A stretch of 64,000 nt of DNA. It comes from Eutypa lata (lineage: Eukaryota; Ascomycota; Sordariomycetes; Xylariales; Diatrypaceae). How positions within the stretch are numbered: the stretch's first letter is position 1; the number at the start of each line of letters is the position of its first letter. Below the pieces are notes generated by a model. That model ran no database searches. It saw only the letters and a program-made list of their open reading frames with translations, and had not been told where the DNA came from. The position numbers were made by a program, and so were the translations under genes. The stretch is from the NCBI GenBank assembly GCA_022661535.1, contig JAKULF010000008.1:2976001-3040000 (forward strand). The letters run 5' to 3'. Shown one piece after another: positions 11,957-23,757 of this stretch.

Positions 11957-13348
11957 CTAGCTACGATCATTCTCGCTCTCCCAATGTGAATGCGGCTTCC
12001 CAACCACATCAAACAGTCCACCCGTCAACAATGCATCCTCCCTTACAGGTAGCAAAAGGGGCTTCAGCTCCCTGGTCTGCTGATAATGCACACTAGCCCA
12101 CCTCATGTACGCTGCGAACGTTCCAGGCTCCCTGTCGGAATCGACGTGCTCTGGCTTGTCCCATATGCGAGCGAGGTACTCGCGCTGCTCAGTGACGAGG
12201 CCATGGGATAGTTTCATCGTCGACGACATGTCGAGGATACCATCAACGAAGGCCTTAGCCTCCTCATGTTTCTCATCTTCCATATCGACCCTCTCCCCCT
12301 CCCGCTGCTGGCTCAACATCTCGAACTGCTTGCGCCCATCCCAGTGCGTCAGGGCTTGGGCCCAGTATACCTCGGTGACACACTCATACAAGAGCACCTT
12401 CTCGGCGAACCACGCGGGGCCGTCCCAGCCTAGACCGGGACCCCGTGTATGTCGCAACCTCTCAAGGCAGAACATCTGAATCAGGTAATCGACGAAGCTC
12501 GCGTACGTGAAGGCGGGCGGCTCTCCCGTCGAGCTAGGCACCTCGTAGCGCGGCAGGTGGCGCAGGAGCGGATCCGCGGCCATGCCCTCGGTACTGACGC
12601 GGCCGTCTCTCTCCCACAGCTTCAAGAATAGATCGTGCCAGAGACGAACGGCGATGCACCCCCTACGGGCTGCGATGAAGCCGTTCCAGAACATGCCGAT
12701 CTCGTCGCTGATGGTCATGCGGAAGCCAGCAAGCTCGAGCGGCGTGTTCGAGTCCGCGAGGACGTCCCAACACAGGTCGTCGAGATCCCGGAATAGCGTG
12801 AACCCGACGTCAAGCCAGACGCCGCCGTGTAGGTAGAGGAGTGGGAGGCGCAGTAAGTCGGCTGCGTGCGGCGCGCGGTGCGTTCCCGTTAGACCCTCGC
12901 CACCGCTATGCTCACGGAATGCTTCCGGGAAGAACTCGGCTGTGTTCGGCACGAAGCGGGAGAAGTGATTCGGTGATCCGGGCACCATATCGAGTACCCG
13001 CACGGTCCAGCCGGTTCCGCGGATGTTGTGCCGCCGCACCCAGCTGATGATGTTGCGCTGGCACCATGGCTTCACTGCTGCGAGCCCCTTGTCCCACTGA
13101 ATTTTGAAGTTAGTTACATCATTTATTTTAGAGCCCTTGATTGTCTTCAAAAAGTTAATAACCCCATTAATGAGAGGAAATCTTTTCGAGGTACAGGGAT
13201 GAGAGGAACAAGAAACTTCGATTCTACTTACGAAGGCCCATATGTTTCGTTCTGAATTGGGGTCAACGGGCTTGTGAGTCTGTAAGTCAGCGAGGATCTC
13301 CTCATCGGTCCGTAGGTCTATATTGGCAGGTGACATAGTAGAGCCCAT
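11957..13348 (-). CDS. DXD-type glycosyltransferase (capsular-synthesis/GT32-like)
   Basis: On the minus strand, exon 1 is 13348-13232 and exon 2 is 13096-11957, giving 418 aa. The 135-nt intron (13231-13097, GTAAGT...TTCAG) is a multiple of three and has no stop, so a retained-intron form would add 45 residues. Splicing it restores the family pattern: an Ile-Trp-Ala-Phe-Trp strand, then Pro-Trp-Cys-Gln-Arg-Asn. The core motif is a run of HAADLLRLPLLYLHGG followed by VWLDVG, the DXD-like metal and sugar-nucleotide site of capsular polysaccharide-synthesis and GT32-type enzymes. There is no signal peptide or membrane segment in this model. The acceptor is unknown. It is convergent with the dioxygenase gene. 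Confidence 0.85.
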   Translation of the reverse strand: MGSTMSPANIDLRTDEEILADLQTHKPVDPNSERNIWAFVSRIEVSCSSHPCTSKRFPLINGVINFLKTIKGSKINDVTNFKIQWDKGLAAVKPWCQRNIISWVRRHNIRGTGWTVRVLDMVPGSPNHFSRFVPNTAEFFPEAFREHSGGEGLTGTHRAPHAADLLRLPLLYLHGGVWLDVGFTLFRDLDDLCWDVLADSNTPLELAGFRMTISDEIGMFWNGFIAARRGCIAVRLWHDLFLKLWERDGRVSTEGMAADPLLRHLPRYEVPSSTGEPPAFTYASFVDYLIQMFCLERLRHTRGPGLGWDGPAWFAEKVLLYECVTEVYWAQALTHWDGRKQFEMLSQQREGERVDMEDEKHEEAKAFVDGILDMSSTMKLSHGLVTEQREYLARIWDKPEHVDSDREPGTFAAYMRWASVHYQQTRELKPLLLPVREDALLTGGLFDVVGKPHSHWESENDRS

Positions 13349-15087
13349 GATCTTGGTTATAACGAATAATTTTTCTTTCTGGACGCTTTATATAGTTTGT
13401 AAGTTGTTAATATAATTTCAAAGAGAGGGGGTAGTGAGAAACTTCAACCTTCAACAACAAAAAGTTACATGAGCTAGGGAAATGCTAATTCTTCAACAAG
13501 TCATCCATCGATCAATTTCGCTCCCCTCCTCCTGTCCTACGATAGTAGCCCCCCTTTATACTTATACTGAAGGAACGCGGGGGATATGCGGGGTGGCCAA
13601 GTACAACAATCTTGAACAACGCCTAGCTTACGCTATGCACTGTATACATACTAAAACCAACTTTCCAGATTAAGGAGTCAGGCTTGTCCTAGCGCCCCTG
13701 AAAATATATATTAGACCCGTATTAATCTTCTGATTGGTCCAAAAGAATGCGTCTTTTCCGAACGAGGTTCACAGAATATACATTGCTTACTGTGAAAAGA
13801 TAGTGAAGTCCCTACCTCTGAATGAGTACGTACGCAAACCTCGAGGCATCAATTCATTGCGGCACGTGTCATAGACTCATCCTCATCCTCAGACTCGATG
13901 TCGATATCTTCCATTCTAGTAGAAGACATCGAGGGATATTAAGGTGCCTAGAGGCCAGGGTTTTAGATTGGTACTCTTGAGTCAAGGGCGCCGCGAGCCT
14001 CTATCCACTGATGAATTAGGCCTCTGTGAATTCAGTTCTTCACCCGACTTTGACTATGGCTTTTTGGCCTACTTTCGACTCGTTTCGAGGTGGGTTTTCG
14101 ACCTTTCTTTATATCAGACTTCTATTTAGAAATTTGGTGTATAGAGGAAATCCTCGCTTAGAATATCGGGAAGGAAAAGCTGCCTACCTTCAGAGTGTTC
14201 AAGCTGCCAGTAGTGCACAGCATACTAGCTTGATGGAACATACTTGGAGGCTTTGATGAGTATTTGGATTGTGTCTCAGCGTACAAAGCCCTCATATGTC
14301 AAAGCTGGCGCTTATGACATCTCGAAAACATTCTCGTCGGTGAAATAGGGCTAGATACTACGCATCTTAGCCCATATACAGCCTACGTAAGCTCTAGTTA
14401 GATGCCTCCGGCACCTGACGGTCTATATAATGTCCCCTTGTCGACTTTTGTATATAGATCGTTAGACTTTCAAGACATTGGAGCATTCCACTTTCCACCT
14501 GCTTATGCCCCTGATAATGACTGTAGTGGTGCTTTATAGGTGCTTTTGGCCTTGACACCCTACTGCATTACACCGGGCTGCAGGGCAAATTGGCAACCCA
14601 ACACTGACCAGATATAGGAGACTGACATGTGGGGCCTCGATGTATGATTCTTTGTGGAAGCGTGCAATGGAGCTCAGAGCCAAGCTCATGGACGAGCAGG
14701 GTCTGATGTGGAATGGCATGCCTGAGGGAATCAAGTCTTTCGGCGAGTACGAAGCTAAAATCAAGGCGGGAGAAGATACTCTTCCAAAGGAGTAGTGGTC
14801 TGGTAGTGAAAATGCCATAGAACGAAGACATCTAGCTGTTGTCTCAGTATTTCTGTCCTAGAGCTAGAATTACAGCTTATCACATTCACAGCAATTGATA
14901 AATAGTCACGTCTGGTGATATTAAGAGGCATTCTGAGTAACGGAGTTATATTGCCTACAACCTGGCGAACTATCTCGGCTACATAAAAAGGGCCAAGAGA
15001 GTGAGTACATATTCGTACGTAAGAGCCTCCGAGCTGAGAAAGTCCCGCCGCCGTTGAGAAGGAGAGCGCAATTCCTCAAGCCGAGTT
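13349..15087. other. intergenic with possible decayed coding fragment
   Basis: No intact gene. Plus-strand bases 14556-14796 keep an open frame with protein-like composition (hydrophilic, Met/Glu/Lys-rich C-terminus) ending in TAG, but with no start or upstream exon that I could join. It may be the tail of a dead gene. The rest is unremarkable. Confidence 0.4.
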
Positions 15088-15990
15088 TCATTTCAGAAGG
15101 CCTTCGATTACTTCAGCAGCCTCTGTAACCATTATCCTCGTTTCCTCGTCCAATTTCCCCTCTTCTGTACTTAAAGCCCGGAGCCTGTTCCCCCACAATC
15201 CCCACCGATCCCGCGTCAGCCCATCTTCTCTCGGCCACAGTTCCGTCTTGTCATCTAACGCCGCCGCATAGTGCAGCCGCAGCGCCTCACGGTCAGTCTC
15301 CCACAGCGCCCGGCCCCCATCCCGCATCCACGTCGCTGCTACCCGGACATCCAGTGCCCACACCTGCTCCGCTGATATTCTGTGCTCTTTCGGCTGGCTG
15401 GGTTGGGGGCCGTCCCGCTCCAGAACAGCGCGGCACGCGTAGAAGACCCAGATAGGATGCACCTCCCCTTTCCCATTGGTCGCTTTCAGCAGCGCGGCCG
15501 AGAAAATGCAGAAGCGGAGATAATACTCGTCGCCTCTGCTGCTTAACGTACTGGTAGTAGTAGAGGTGTCTCCCGCACCCGAAACACGCACACCGTCCCA
15601 GTCGCGCCAGGCCTCCAGTACGTCGTGCACATCGCGCCACTGCGCTCTGAAGCGTGGAAGCGCCGACCAGTGCAGCTTTCCGTCAGCCTGGGTATAGCTG
15701 CCGAGGAATAGTACGTTCTTGGGCTGCGTGGGCGGCTGCGCACGGAGGGCGTCGAGGAGGACGAGGTGGGGGGCGTGTGATGTTGTGCAGGTGGCGACGG
15801 CTGTGAAGAAGGCGTCCCAGAGCTCCCAGAGCGCGTGAGCGGGGCGGGAAGAGGTTGTGACGGTGGTAACTAATTGGGCTGCTGTCTCGTCTAGAGACGA
15901 GTAATAGTTGGAGGAAGTGAGAAGGGCTTGGATGGGCGCGGCGAAGGGATTCAGGGGGTTAGTACCCGGGACATCGAGAATAGTTGTCAT
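15088..15990 (-). CDS. DUF3632 family protein
   Basis: A single-exon 300-aa minus-strand gene. It matches the fungal DUF3632 family by overall size and pattern: an N-terminal Leu-Trp-x-Leu-Trp-Asp-Ala helix, a central Leu-Leu-Asp-Ala-Leu-Arg block, and a C-terminal block with Trp-Met-Arg-Asp-Gly-Gly-Arg-Ala-Leu, a His-Tyr-Ala-Ala-Ala-Leu-Asp helix and a Gly-Leu-Thr-Arg-Asp-Arg-Trp stretch. The family is abundant in moulds and has no established biochemical role. No signal peptide or membrane segment is seen. Confidence 0.85.
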   Translation of the reverse strand: MTTILDVPGTNPLNPFAAPIQALLTSSNYYSSLDETAAQLVTTVTTSSRPAHALWELWDAFFTAVATCTTSHAPHLVLLDALRAQPPTQPKNVLFLGSYTQADGKLHWSALPRFRAQWRDVHDVLEAWRDWDGVRVSGAGDTSTTTSTLSSRGDEYYLRFCIFSAALLKATNGKGEVHPIWVFYACRAVLERDGPQPSQPKEHRISAEQVWALDVRVAATWMRDGGRALWETDREALRLHYAAALDDKTELWPREDGLTRDRWGLWGNRLRALSTEEGKLDEETRIMVTEAAEVIEGLLK

Positions 15991-18426
15991 TTTAGATGAG
16001 GTGGATGTTAAAGAGAGAAACGTTGAGTGCTACTCAGCCACTTGCGCCACATTGGCTATTCCTGTATGGTTTTTTTTTATAGAAGGCATTGCGTTACTCA
16101 AATGTTAGTAATTTAATGACAAACCCTTTTTCTTATACGGCCATTAAATAATGAAAAGGTAGAATTGTAGGCCGTCTTCTCTTTCTATGCAAGCCGTCCA
16201 ACTGGATACGAAAAAGGTTGCACAATTTCTACATAGTTGTTGCCGAGAATATACACACTTACATGCGTAAGCAAAAGAACATTGCCGTGATTGATGGCTT
16301 CACCTTACGGATCAGTGTCTCCATGTAATTCCCATCTCTCAAGCATCTAGAGACCGTATTCAAAGGATAGTATAGGGGTTTAAAGTCATCTCGGATATCC
16401 CAGGTATACTGTTGCCGTCATACACATGGTTCCTCTTGATATTCGAGTTGAGGACTAGAGATTGGCTCTTCCGAGCAATCTCATAATGCACAAGGAGCCC
16501 TCTAGATGCCACCGGGTATGTTATAGAGGTTGCCAATAAGGACCAAGGCAAAGGCTATCACTCGTTTATAAGTATCCCTCGTTACATTAAGCTGGAGGCT
16601 GTAACGACAATGTATCAAGTAGCTTGATCCATACAATATTAGCATTGATTTTCTACACAATACACAGGTATCTAAGCGAGAGTTCACCAGATTTGAAGAT
16701 TGTGAATCAATGATTATTTGACGGGAACCAATAACGGCAGGCTTGGTCATCGATCGTATCGATTGATCGATAGGTAGGATAATCTCACCTCGATTTGGTT
16801 AAGCCATGAATGAAGTACCATATGTTGCCGCGTGCATGATAACACAGTTCAGGGTTTGGCACGTACAGACCGTATGTCGATATTCAATTAAATGGATTGC
16901 AGCCGTTCAATCGATCGATACGATCGATGAGCAAGCCTGCAATAACGCCAGACCAGCATAGCGGGAATGCGACCAAACGAAAGACTGCCAGGTATGTCGG
17001 TGTCGTGATACATTATTCTATTTTCTGTCACTGCGAGGAGGAAATATGGAAGTAACCATGTAGCCCTGTTGGTACAATATTATGATACACCGCTGACCCT
17101 TCATTTCCCTCTTAGATATGAAGCCAGAATTCATTGTTAAAGGAGGATAAGTCTTTCTCCCTTATGTGGTAGAAGACAACAGCTAGTCATATTGTTGGAT
17201 GTAGGGGATTGCTGTCCTCAGCCAATTGATCTTGTTAATTCTGTTGAAGTTGTTTAACTAGGTGATTCTCGTGAAGGTGTAATTTGATCCCCCCTTCCAG
17301 CCAACAACAGACAGCCGGAGAAGCTACTAACACCATTTAAAATGTTAAAAGCATCGTTAAGTTTTTATAACTCTCCTTATGACGTAATTAATAAGCGAGC
17401 GGTTAATAGTTGTGAGGTGCAGTCTTCGACTTTATGGCCGCCTTCAAGTTCCTAATTACCCCGAAGTGTCGGCCGCTCTTCATATTAGCTTGGGTATCCC
17501 ACCTAACCACAATTGTTACCCTCGGGCTGCGATTTGTAGTTCGTGTGCGGAAGAGGACTCGAGCCCGTAATAAAGATGGGCCTTGTTATACCTGAGTTCC
17601 CGATTATAGTGCTGTGATATGTCATAAGCGGCCCCTGGATAGAAACCTCTCGCTAGTTTTGGCGAGGTGATTGCTTAGACTTTATTAGCTGTGTGATAGC
17701 TCGCCTATTATTGGTGTTGCTGCATATTATAGTGAACTTAGAAGCCAGGTAGGAATTGAACAACACGAATTATGTTTTGAAGGTAACATTATTGGAACGA
17801 CATGCCTGGAAGTGGACAGCTGCAATTCACCAGTCTACGTCGATAATATGTGTACAAGATAATTATATAGTTCTTCGTCGTACCTTATCGGAAGGGATAA
17901 TTGGAAATAATAACCCCGTATGCGAATAAGTACTACTCATTTGATACCGTAACGCTAGACAGAATGTTGTGAACATAAACCCATCGCACATAGGTTCGTG
18001 GCAGGAGGCAGTTCTTCGGTCCATTCGGCAGCTGGTTCAATGGTCGAAACAGCGGGTATATAGCCAATGAGTACGACCTTGTGAACGGCGGCCAGTACAA
18101 CGGTCATGACGGCAGTGAGTATAGTAGTAAATATGGTAGAAAGTGCAACAGCGGATGCAAACAATCGATGTAGCTACAGTAACTATCAGTAGTAATAAGT
18201 ACATACATAAGTGAACTCAAGCAAGTAACTGCATGGAACTATCTGGATAAAATGGTCAAATAATACGATATTACGATTGCGTATTATTAACTGAAAGCAC
18301 AAATAGTAAGATATATAAGCAACGCAAGCCAGCACAACTCGATGTTCATGGCCTCCCACTCCTTTATCTCTAAGCCATCAATCATTCTTAAACATCACCA
18401 AACTCTAACGACCAAGCACAAAAGCT
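15991..18426. other. intergenic, carries a MITE
   Basis: About 2.4 kb without a convincing gene, apart from the 204-bp transposable element listed separately. A 69-codon minus-strand frame (17955-18164) begins with a hydrophobic segment but is otherwise unsupported. Composition is moderately AT-rich without the extreme RIP pattern. Confidence 0.5.
16737..16940. mobile_element. 204-bp MITE with terminal inverted repeats and TSD
   Basis: The two ends are inverted copies of each other over 31 bases with two mismatches (GCAGGCTTG[G/C]TCATCGATCG... inward from both ends). The element is flanked on both sides by the 7-base direct repeat AATAACG (16730-16736 and 16941-16947). Alignment leaves room for reading the duplication as 8 bp with a leading C. 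There is no coding capacity, so it would be a non-autonomous DNA transposon moved by a transposase encoded elsewhere. A 7-8 bp duplication fits hAT-type or similar elements, but the superfamily is not settled. Confidence 0.85.
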
Positions 18427-20199
18427 ATGAATCAACTCCACCCCGTTAACCTTGATGTAGTCTGCCTCCTCTCCAAGCTCAACATATACGACTACATCAT
18501 CGTAGGAAGTGGCTTTGGAGGCGGTCCTTTAGCTGAAGAACTTGCGAGGCGACAGAAGAATGTGTTGCTTCTTGAGCGAGGAGGGGTGATATTCTCGACT
18601 CATGTGCTAAACACGTCTCGTCCGTTTTTCGGGCGAGGGGCTAGCAACTCTCCCGAAGGCAACGAAAGCGTCTACGACACCGTCAAGGCCAAGGTACAAT
18701 GCACCGAGGGCTCTGACGGCTATATTGGCGGTCCTATATACTGTATTGGGGGTCGTTCTAATGTTTGGGGCACCTGGGCTCCAGAGATCAGCGAGGAGAC
18801 CCTTAGCAAGTATTTTCCCGAAGACGTCGTGAAGTACTTGCTCCAGGACGGCGGGTATCAAAAAGCCTTCGACTTTATGACAAATAAAAGCCAATCAAAC
18901 GGCCAGTATTACCCTCAAGGAACCGATCAGGTCACACAGAACGAGTTGAGTGATGTCGAATATGCATTGCATTCTGCCTTGATGGACGAAAACGGAATGG
19001 GGCCCGAGTTCGACATTATGCCTGTTGCAGTCGAGTTTAATTCGTCGGCGGTTTATAGGTTTCCCCAGGGTGCTTATAGTACGACTCTAGCAATCATGAA
19101 CCGCATTTTTGCCAATGACCGGTATCTAACAGTCGTTATGGATGCTGAGGTTCTTTCAGTAGAGCAGATGAACAGTGATCAAGGGTGAGTACTCATGTTC
19201 GTTGTGGCAGCTTGGCCGACTCTCTTTCCTTGATCGGATCAATTATTTCCTGTCTCGCTGTCAAACTGACTCCGCAATCTCAGGTCAACCGGCGTCACAT
19301 CCTTAAAGGTTCGAAATACCAAGGACAAAGGCATCCGAGATCTTGATACCGGCGATTCTAAGGTTGTTCTGTGTGCCGGGACGATTGGGACAGCCACGAT
19401 TGTTCTCAACAGCAGCTTGGGACACCCGAAAGGGCCTGATAATTCCAGCACTAAGGTGGGAAAGGGGATCATCGACCACGACATCTTCTACGCAAGATTT
19501 TCCCAGCTAAAACAACCGAAAAATAAGAAGCCCTTCAACATGAAGACATTGATCCATATCGATGGAAGGGTATGTCTCCTTGTTGTGACTGTCAACGCAA
19601 ACTTCTTCCTTGCAGGCAGCTCCGCATCCTTGCCGCCTACACAGTACTATGATGAAGGAGGTACACTCCAACCACAGCCTACCGGCGACAAGGACGACTA
19701 CGACACCATCGCAGTTCTTTTTGAGCTCGTGGCGGAGCTGGACGACAACAACGAAGTGCTGGCTCTTCCTGGTCTCGATCCGACCCTCCGCGTCAGTCGA
19801 CCACCGCTACAGACCTCAACGCTGACGCAGATGGAGGATATTGTCGGGAAGATCCGGGACAAGATGGTGTACTCCCCTAAAAGGGGACGGTCGGATGCTC
19901 AGCCACCCCCGCGCTTGACTCGCATGGGCTTCGGTGTCTTCGCACACGAGTGCGGTACCATGCGGATGGATTCAGCGTCTGGAGATGATGGCAAGCCGCA
20001 GGCCGACGGTGTCGTTGACTCACATCTCAAAGTCAAGAATTGCGATAATCTATGGGTGTGCGACTTGTCGGTGTTTCCCGTGTGCCCAGAGGCGAATCCC
20101 TCGTTGACTCTGTTGGCGCTGTCACTAAGGTTGGTTGACGAGTTCATCGGGCCGGAAAACAACAACAAGGCCGGGGGGAACAGGGACACTGGCAAATAA
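18427..20199 (+). CDS. GMC-type FAD-dependent oxidoreductase
   Basis: Exons 18427-19184 and 19284-20199 give 557 aa, joined by a 99-nt GTGAGT...CAG intron. The N-terminus (residues about 24-50) has the ADP-binding βαβ motif GSGFGGG followed by a run ending in Glu-Arg-Gly. GGRSNVWG further in is typical of flavin contact. The C-terminal catalytic region shows His474 in HECGTMRM and Asn524 in ANPSLTL, the usual GMC His/Asn (or His/His) pair. There is no signal peptide, so it is likely intracellular and oxidises a small alcohol or sugar-like substrate; the exact substrate is unknown. A GT-AG-like pair at 19570-19615 is inside conserved coding sequence and would break the frame, so it was not used. 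Confidence 0.9.
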
Positions 20200-20826
20200 T
20201 TTGCTTCACATGTTATAATGTCTCGCCGGCTCCATGAAATAAAATGATACTACTGATATTGACGTATGCTTCAAATTTACTCTTACATTTGGTCTTAAGC
20301 TTTTGGTCCGTTATTTGAGTTCTATGAGGTGAAGTTTATGCAGCGATTGTGTATATAATGGAAAGGGTCAGAAGCTCTTGCACGCGGCGCCGTACGAAAA
20401 GTGTGTATAACAGGCCCTATCGGGCGTTCACTCAGTAAATACACCCCCGCTCGTAAAAAAAATCATCATCATTATAAGGTGAAGTCAGACACACATACTT
20501 CACATAGCCCACGTAATAGTTTTAGACGTCCAGATAAAAACCACGCCAACTTGGATTCTATTCACGGAAAGAGCGCATTATAAGCCTTGCCATTATTAAT
20601 TAGATCACTCCAACTAACCGCTTCCTTCCGCCGTTTAGAAAAGTCATGCACCAAGGCCGTGTCTTTTCAGACGTTACATTGAATCTAGCAGAATAATGCA
20701 GTATACTTTAAATAACTCGAGACAATGAACATAGACCAAGTATTATGCGAAACCTCCTGCTATCAACGAAGGCTGCACCCTTATGCCGAATTAATAAGAG
20801 ATGACTGAGTTGGTATCAAAGTTCTA
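20200..20826. other. intergenic between convergent genes
   Basis: This is the shared 3' region of the GMC and MFS genes. Nothing is recognised; there is no clear hairpin terminator, as expected for fungal polymerase II genes. Confidence 0.5.
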
Positions 20827-22508
20827 CTATTCACTACGTCTCCAGAAGAAGGCGGCAATCAGGATATTGTACACTAGCTTTAAACTCCCAGCAATGACGA
20901 AAGCAAGCCAAAATTGATGCATGTCTGCAAACACCCCAGTCAAAAATAACCCAAGACAGCTGCCAATGGTCTTAACGATATTCACAACACCCATGGCCGA
21001 GGTGCGCTCCTCGTACCGGACGCCACCGGCGATGAAAGCCTGCCTGGGGGCGTTGTCCAGCTCGCGGGTTACGATACGGAAGATAAAAATGGCAAGGGCA
21101 AGGGACATATTGGCAGGTACAGACACAACGAGCAGTGAGACCGAATTGATGGTGTGGCACTACAATACTTGAGATTAGAACTTGTCAGAGGGGAAGTTAA
21201 GAACCAGTAAATTCTCTAATCATAGCACGGAACCCACGAATCAGGGATGCTCGTGCTAGAGGCGGGATTAGAGGGGGAACGGATAGCACTGAGAATTCCT
21301 TACGACAACCATAGTCTGAACGGGGCCAATAGCTCGCGCAAGCGGGGGCGACGTCAAATTTAGGAGCGACGAGACGATGCCGGCTGCGAATATGGCCGAG
21401 CCTAGCCATGCCTCGTCTACATCGTACTCGCTCTTGAAGAAGTACGTCATCCACGAGATCTGCGCAAGCCCGGATCCGATGAAGTCAAAGACCAAGGCGA
21501 GCGAAACGCGCCACATGAAAGCAGTGGATGTGGGGCTGAATAGGCGCTGCCCCCGCGCTGGTGCGAGCAGCGTCTCGGCCTCTGTGCCTGTTTCCTGCAC
21601 TTCAGGAGGACACGTTGTTAAGTTACCCTGGGTGCCATTGCCCCCAGCGAGAAGAGGCGTATTTTCTGTTTCTTCTTCCGCATTGTTGGTTTGCTCCCCG
21701 CCATCCGACGACGCACCGGCAGAACCCTCCTTCCTCGGGCGTCCCAGTTCAACATCAGAGCTCAGGAGAAAGCAGCCAAGGAGTTTAACAAGACCAATGA
21801 TACCGTAACCAAGAAACACGAACCTGTATGAAGACACTACTCTGAAGTCCTGCTTATGCATAAAGTTGAGGAACAAGCCTGTGAGAAGGTTGCTCAACGC
21901 GGTTCCGAACATACCCAACATTGTCCACCATGCGAACACATCACTGCACGTCTCTGGGCTGCTCAAGCGAGAAATGGCGGACTCTTCGATGGCTTTGAAA
22001 GGGTCGATCTCATTGGCGCTGGTTGTTGTTCTTGTCAGTGAGCGGATAGTATGTAGAAGAAATAGGAATAGGTATATGTATTTGTGGGTGGTGGCAGGCT
22101 GGGGAGACTTGTGAACAATTACCTTGGGTTTATCACGCCAACTATACTAGCGAGGAGTAAGAGCCAGAAATTGTCAACGAGAACAAATGCTGCGCTACCC
22201 ACACACATCAATAACCCCCCGAGCGCGACCGTCAATCGGACGCCCATGTTGTCTCCTACGTAGGTCAGAGCGAAACTGATGAACAGATCGCCTAGGAGTG
22301 TTAACGTCATAAATAAGCCTACCTCCCAATCCCCAAAGCCGAGGACATGTAGGTGGAGGGCCAGGATGAAGGTAGTGCCGCCAAAACCCAACAGTCGCAC
22401 CATTCTGAGCAGAATCAAGAGCTTCACATCCCAACTCGAATGCCACACAGCTTGTGCACCGAGGAATGACCAGAGCTTGCCTAATATTCGGCGTAGTATT
22501 GCGGCCAT
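20827..22508 (-). CDS. major facilitator superfamily transporter
   Basis: On the minus strand the exons are 22508-22123, 22018-21304 and 21159-20827, giving 477 aa. Introns have GTAATT and GTAAGG donors and CAG/TAG acceptors, all in phase. About ten to twelve hydrophobic helices are visible. A loop in the first half carries Gly-Asp-Asn-x-Gly-x-Arg, the MFS loop 2-3 signature. A long polar central loop (Ser/Gly/Glu-rich, with NTPLLAGGNG) separates the two halves. The start at MAAIL (22508) is a choice; an in-frame Met at 22538 would add ten residues. Substrate unknown. It is convergent with the GMC oxidoreductase; a shared pathway is possible but not shown. Confidence 0.85.
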
Positions 22509-23400
22509 GATGATGATGGTAATGATACTACAAATCAACTCAGAGTTAATCTGAAGGCTCTTATGTAACTCTCAAACGACATGTGCAGGAATCCAAGAAA
22601 TGAGTGTTCAGGTGCCTTTCGAATAATTATAGTGACTCACGGGGTTGGTAGTCCTTGAAAACGGAGATATTGAGTAAATTACGACAGAATAGCTTCTAGC
22701 ACTGATACCGGAAGCCAAAATGACGACACCCAAAAATGTCAGTTCATAGACTGTGAGCTTGATATTTAATTGTACTGCTAGAGTAATCCTTTCCATATGT
22801 GTCAAGTGTTTGGGTTGCTCGCTTTGGTCAGTTGACGGAATATTCATGACCTGGATTGGCTGCTTGTAAAAGTATCTACGTTACGGACAGAATTTGATAC
22901 GCACGATCAACCATGGTTAATAATTTTTCCAAGTTTACCGAGGTTATAATAGACACCAATGGCATGTCATTCCTTATTAAATTAGTGAGACTTTCCAGAG
23001 AGTCATGTTTAACAATCACTGGTGCTATGTGATCTTTCTGGTCGCATCTACCCGTTTATTAGATTGTATCTCGCTTTCTCTAACCTTATAGGCCGACAGA
23101 CAGCCACAGACTACGGAAGTAACTTAAATGTTCGCTTAAATTTGCTTACGGGAAGATTTGGTTTAAATATTTATTAATGTAGTTAGTTCAAATATGTTGT
23201 GTGGCTCATAACAAGCCGATATCGATGGGTCGAAGTGATACCACGTCCCTTGTAGTATGGACATTGAATGTTTTCATAATTTGTAAATATTATTCGTGCG
23301 GGTTACTGCTTCGAAGCTTTTGCTTCACCGTAGGAGCGAGTTTTGTTGGTCATTTTTGGCCGATGTGGTGCGTTTGATATCAACAAGAGCATTAGCTTTA
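22509..23400. other. intergenic, MFS 5' flank
   Basis: No gene is recognised. Composition becomes steadily AT-rich toward 23400, where the AT island begins. Confidence 0.5.
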
Positions 23401-23530
23401 TATTATATTCGTTTTGATACCTTTTAAATTATTTTTTAACTTAAACCTTAAGCTTTTAACTTTAATTAGCTTTAAATGGTATTATATCATTAAATTTAAA
23501 AAATCTTTTATTTTAATATAACTTAAAATT

Positions 23531-23757
23531 AATCGTAAAATTCAAAATAAAAACAAAGTTAATATAAATAACGAATATTAATAATAATATTCTTTTATAA
23601 TTAATTTATTTTAAAATAATAAAAATTTAATATTAAGTTAATTTTAAATTAATTAACGTTAATTTTTTAATTAATTTTAAAAAAGATTTAATATTTTAAT
23701 TAAATATATTTTTTAAATTTTATAAATTATTTAATTTTAATTATTTATAATTTATAA
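23531..23757 (+). repeat. direct repeat copy A inside AT island
   Basis: This segment aligns without any gap to 25170-25396 at a constant offset of 1,639 bases; anchors are aatcgtaaaa, acgaatatta and aaaagattta. Differences are a mixture of C/T and G/A transitions and some A/T changes. Copy A carries T at several sites where copy B keeps C. Similarity continues about 50 bases beyond into 15-bp tandem units. Confidence 0.85.

Noticed and set aside
19570..19615. Possible second intron in the GMC oxidoreductase (GTATGT...TTGCAG)
   Set aside because: It is 46 nt, would break the frame, and the sequence within it reads as a plausible family strand (VTVNANFFLAG).
22608..22847. Extra 5' exon for the MFS transporter
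   Set aside because: The frame encodes no helix typical of the family, and I could not find a phase-compatible splice joining it to the main exons.
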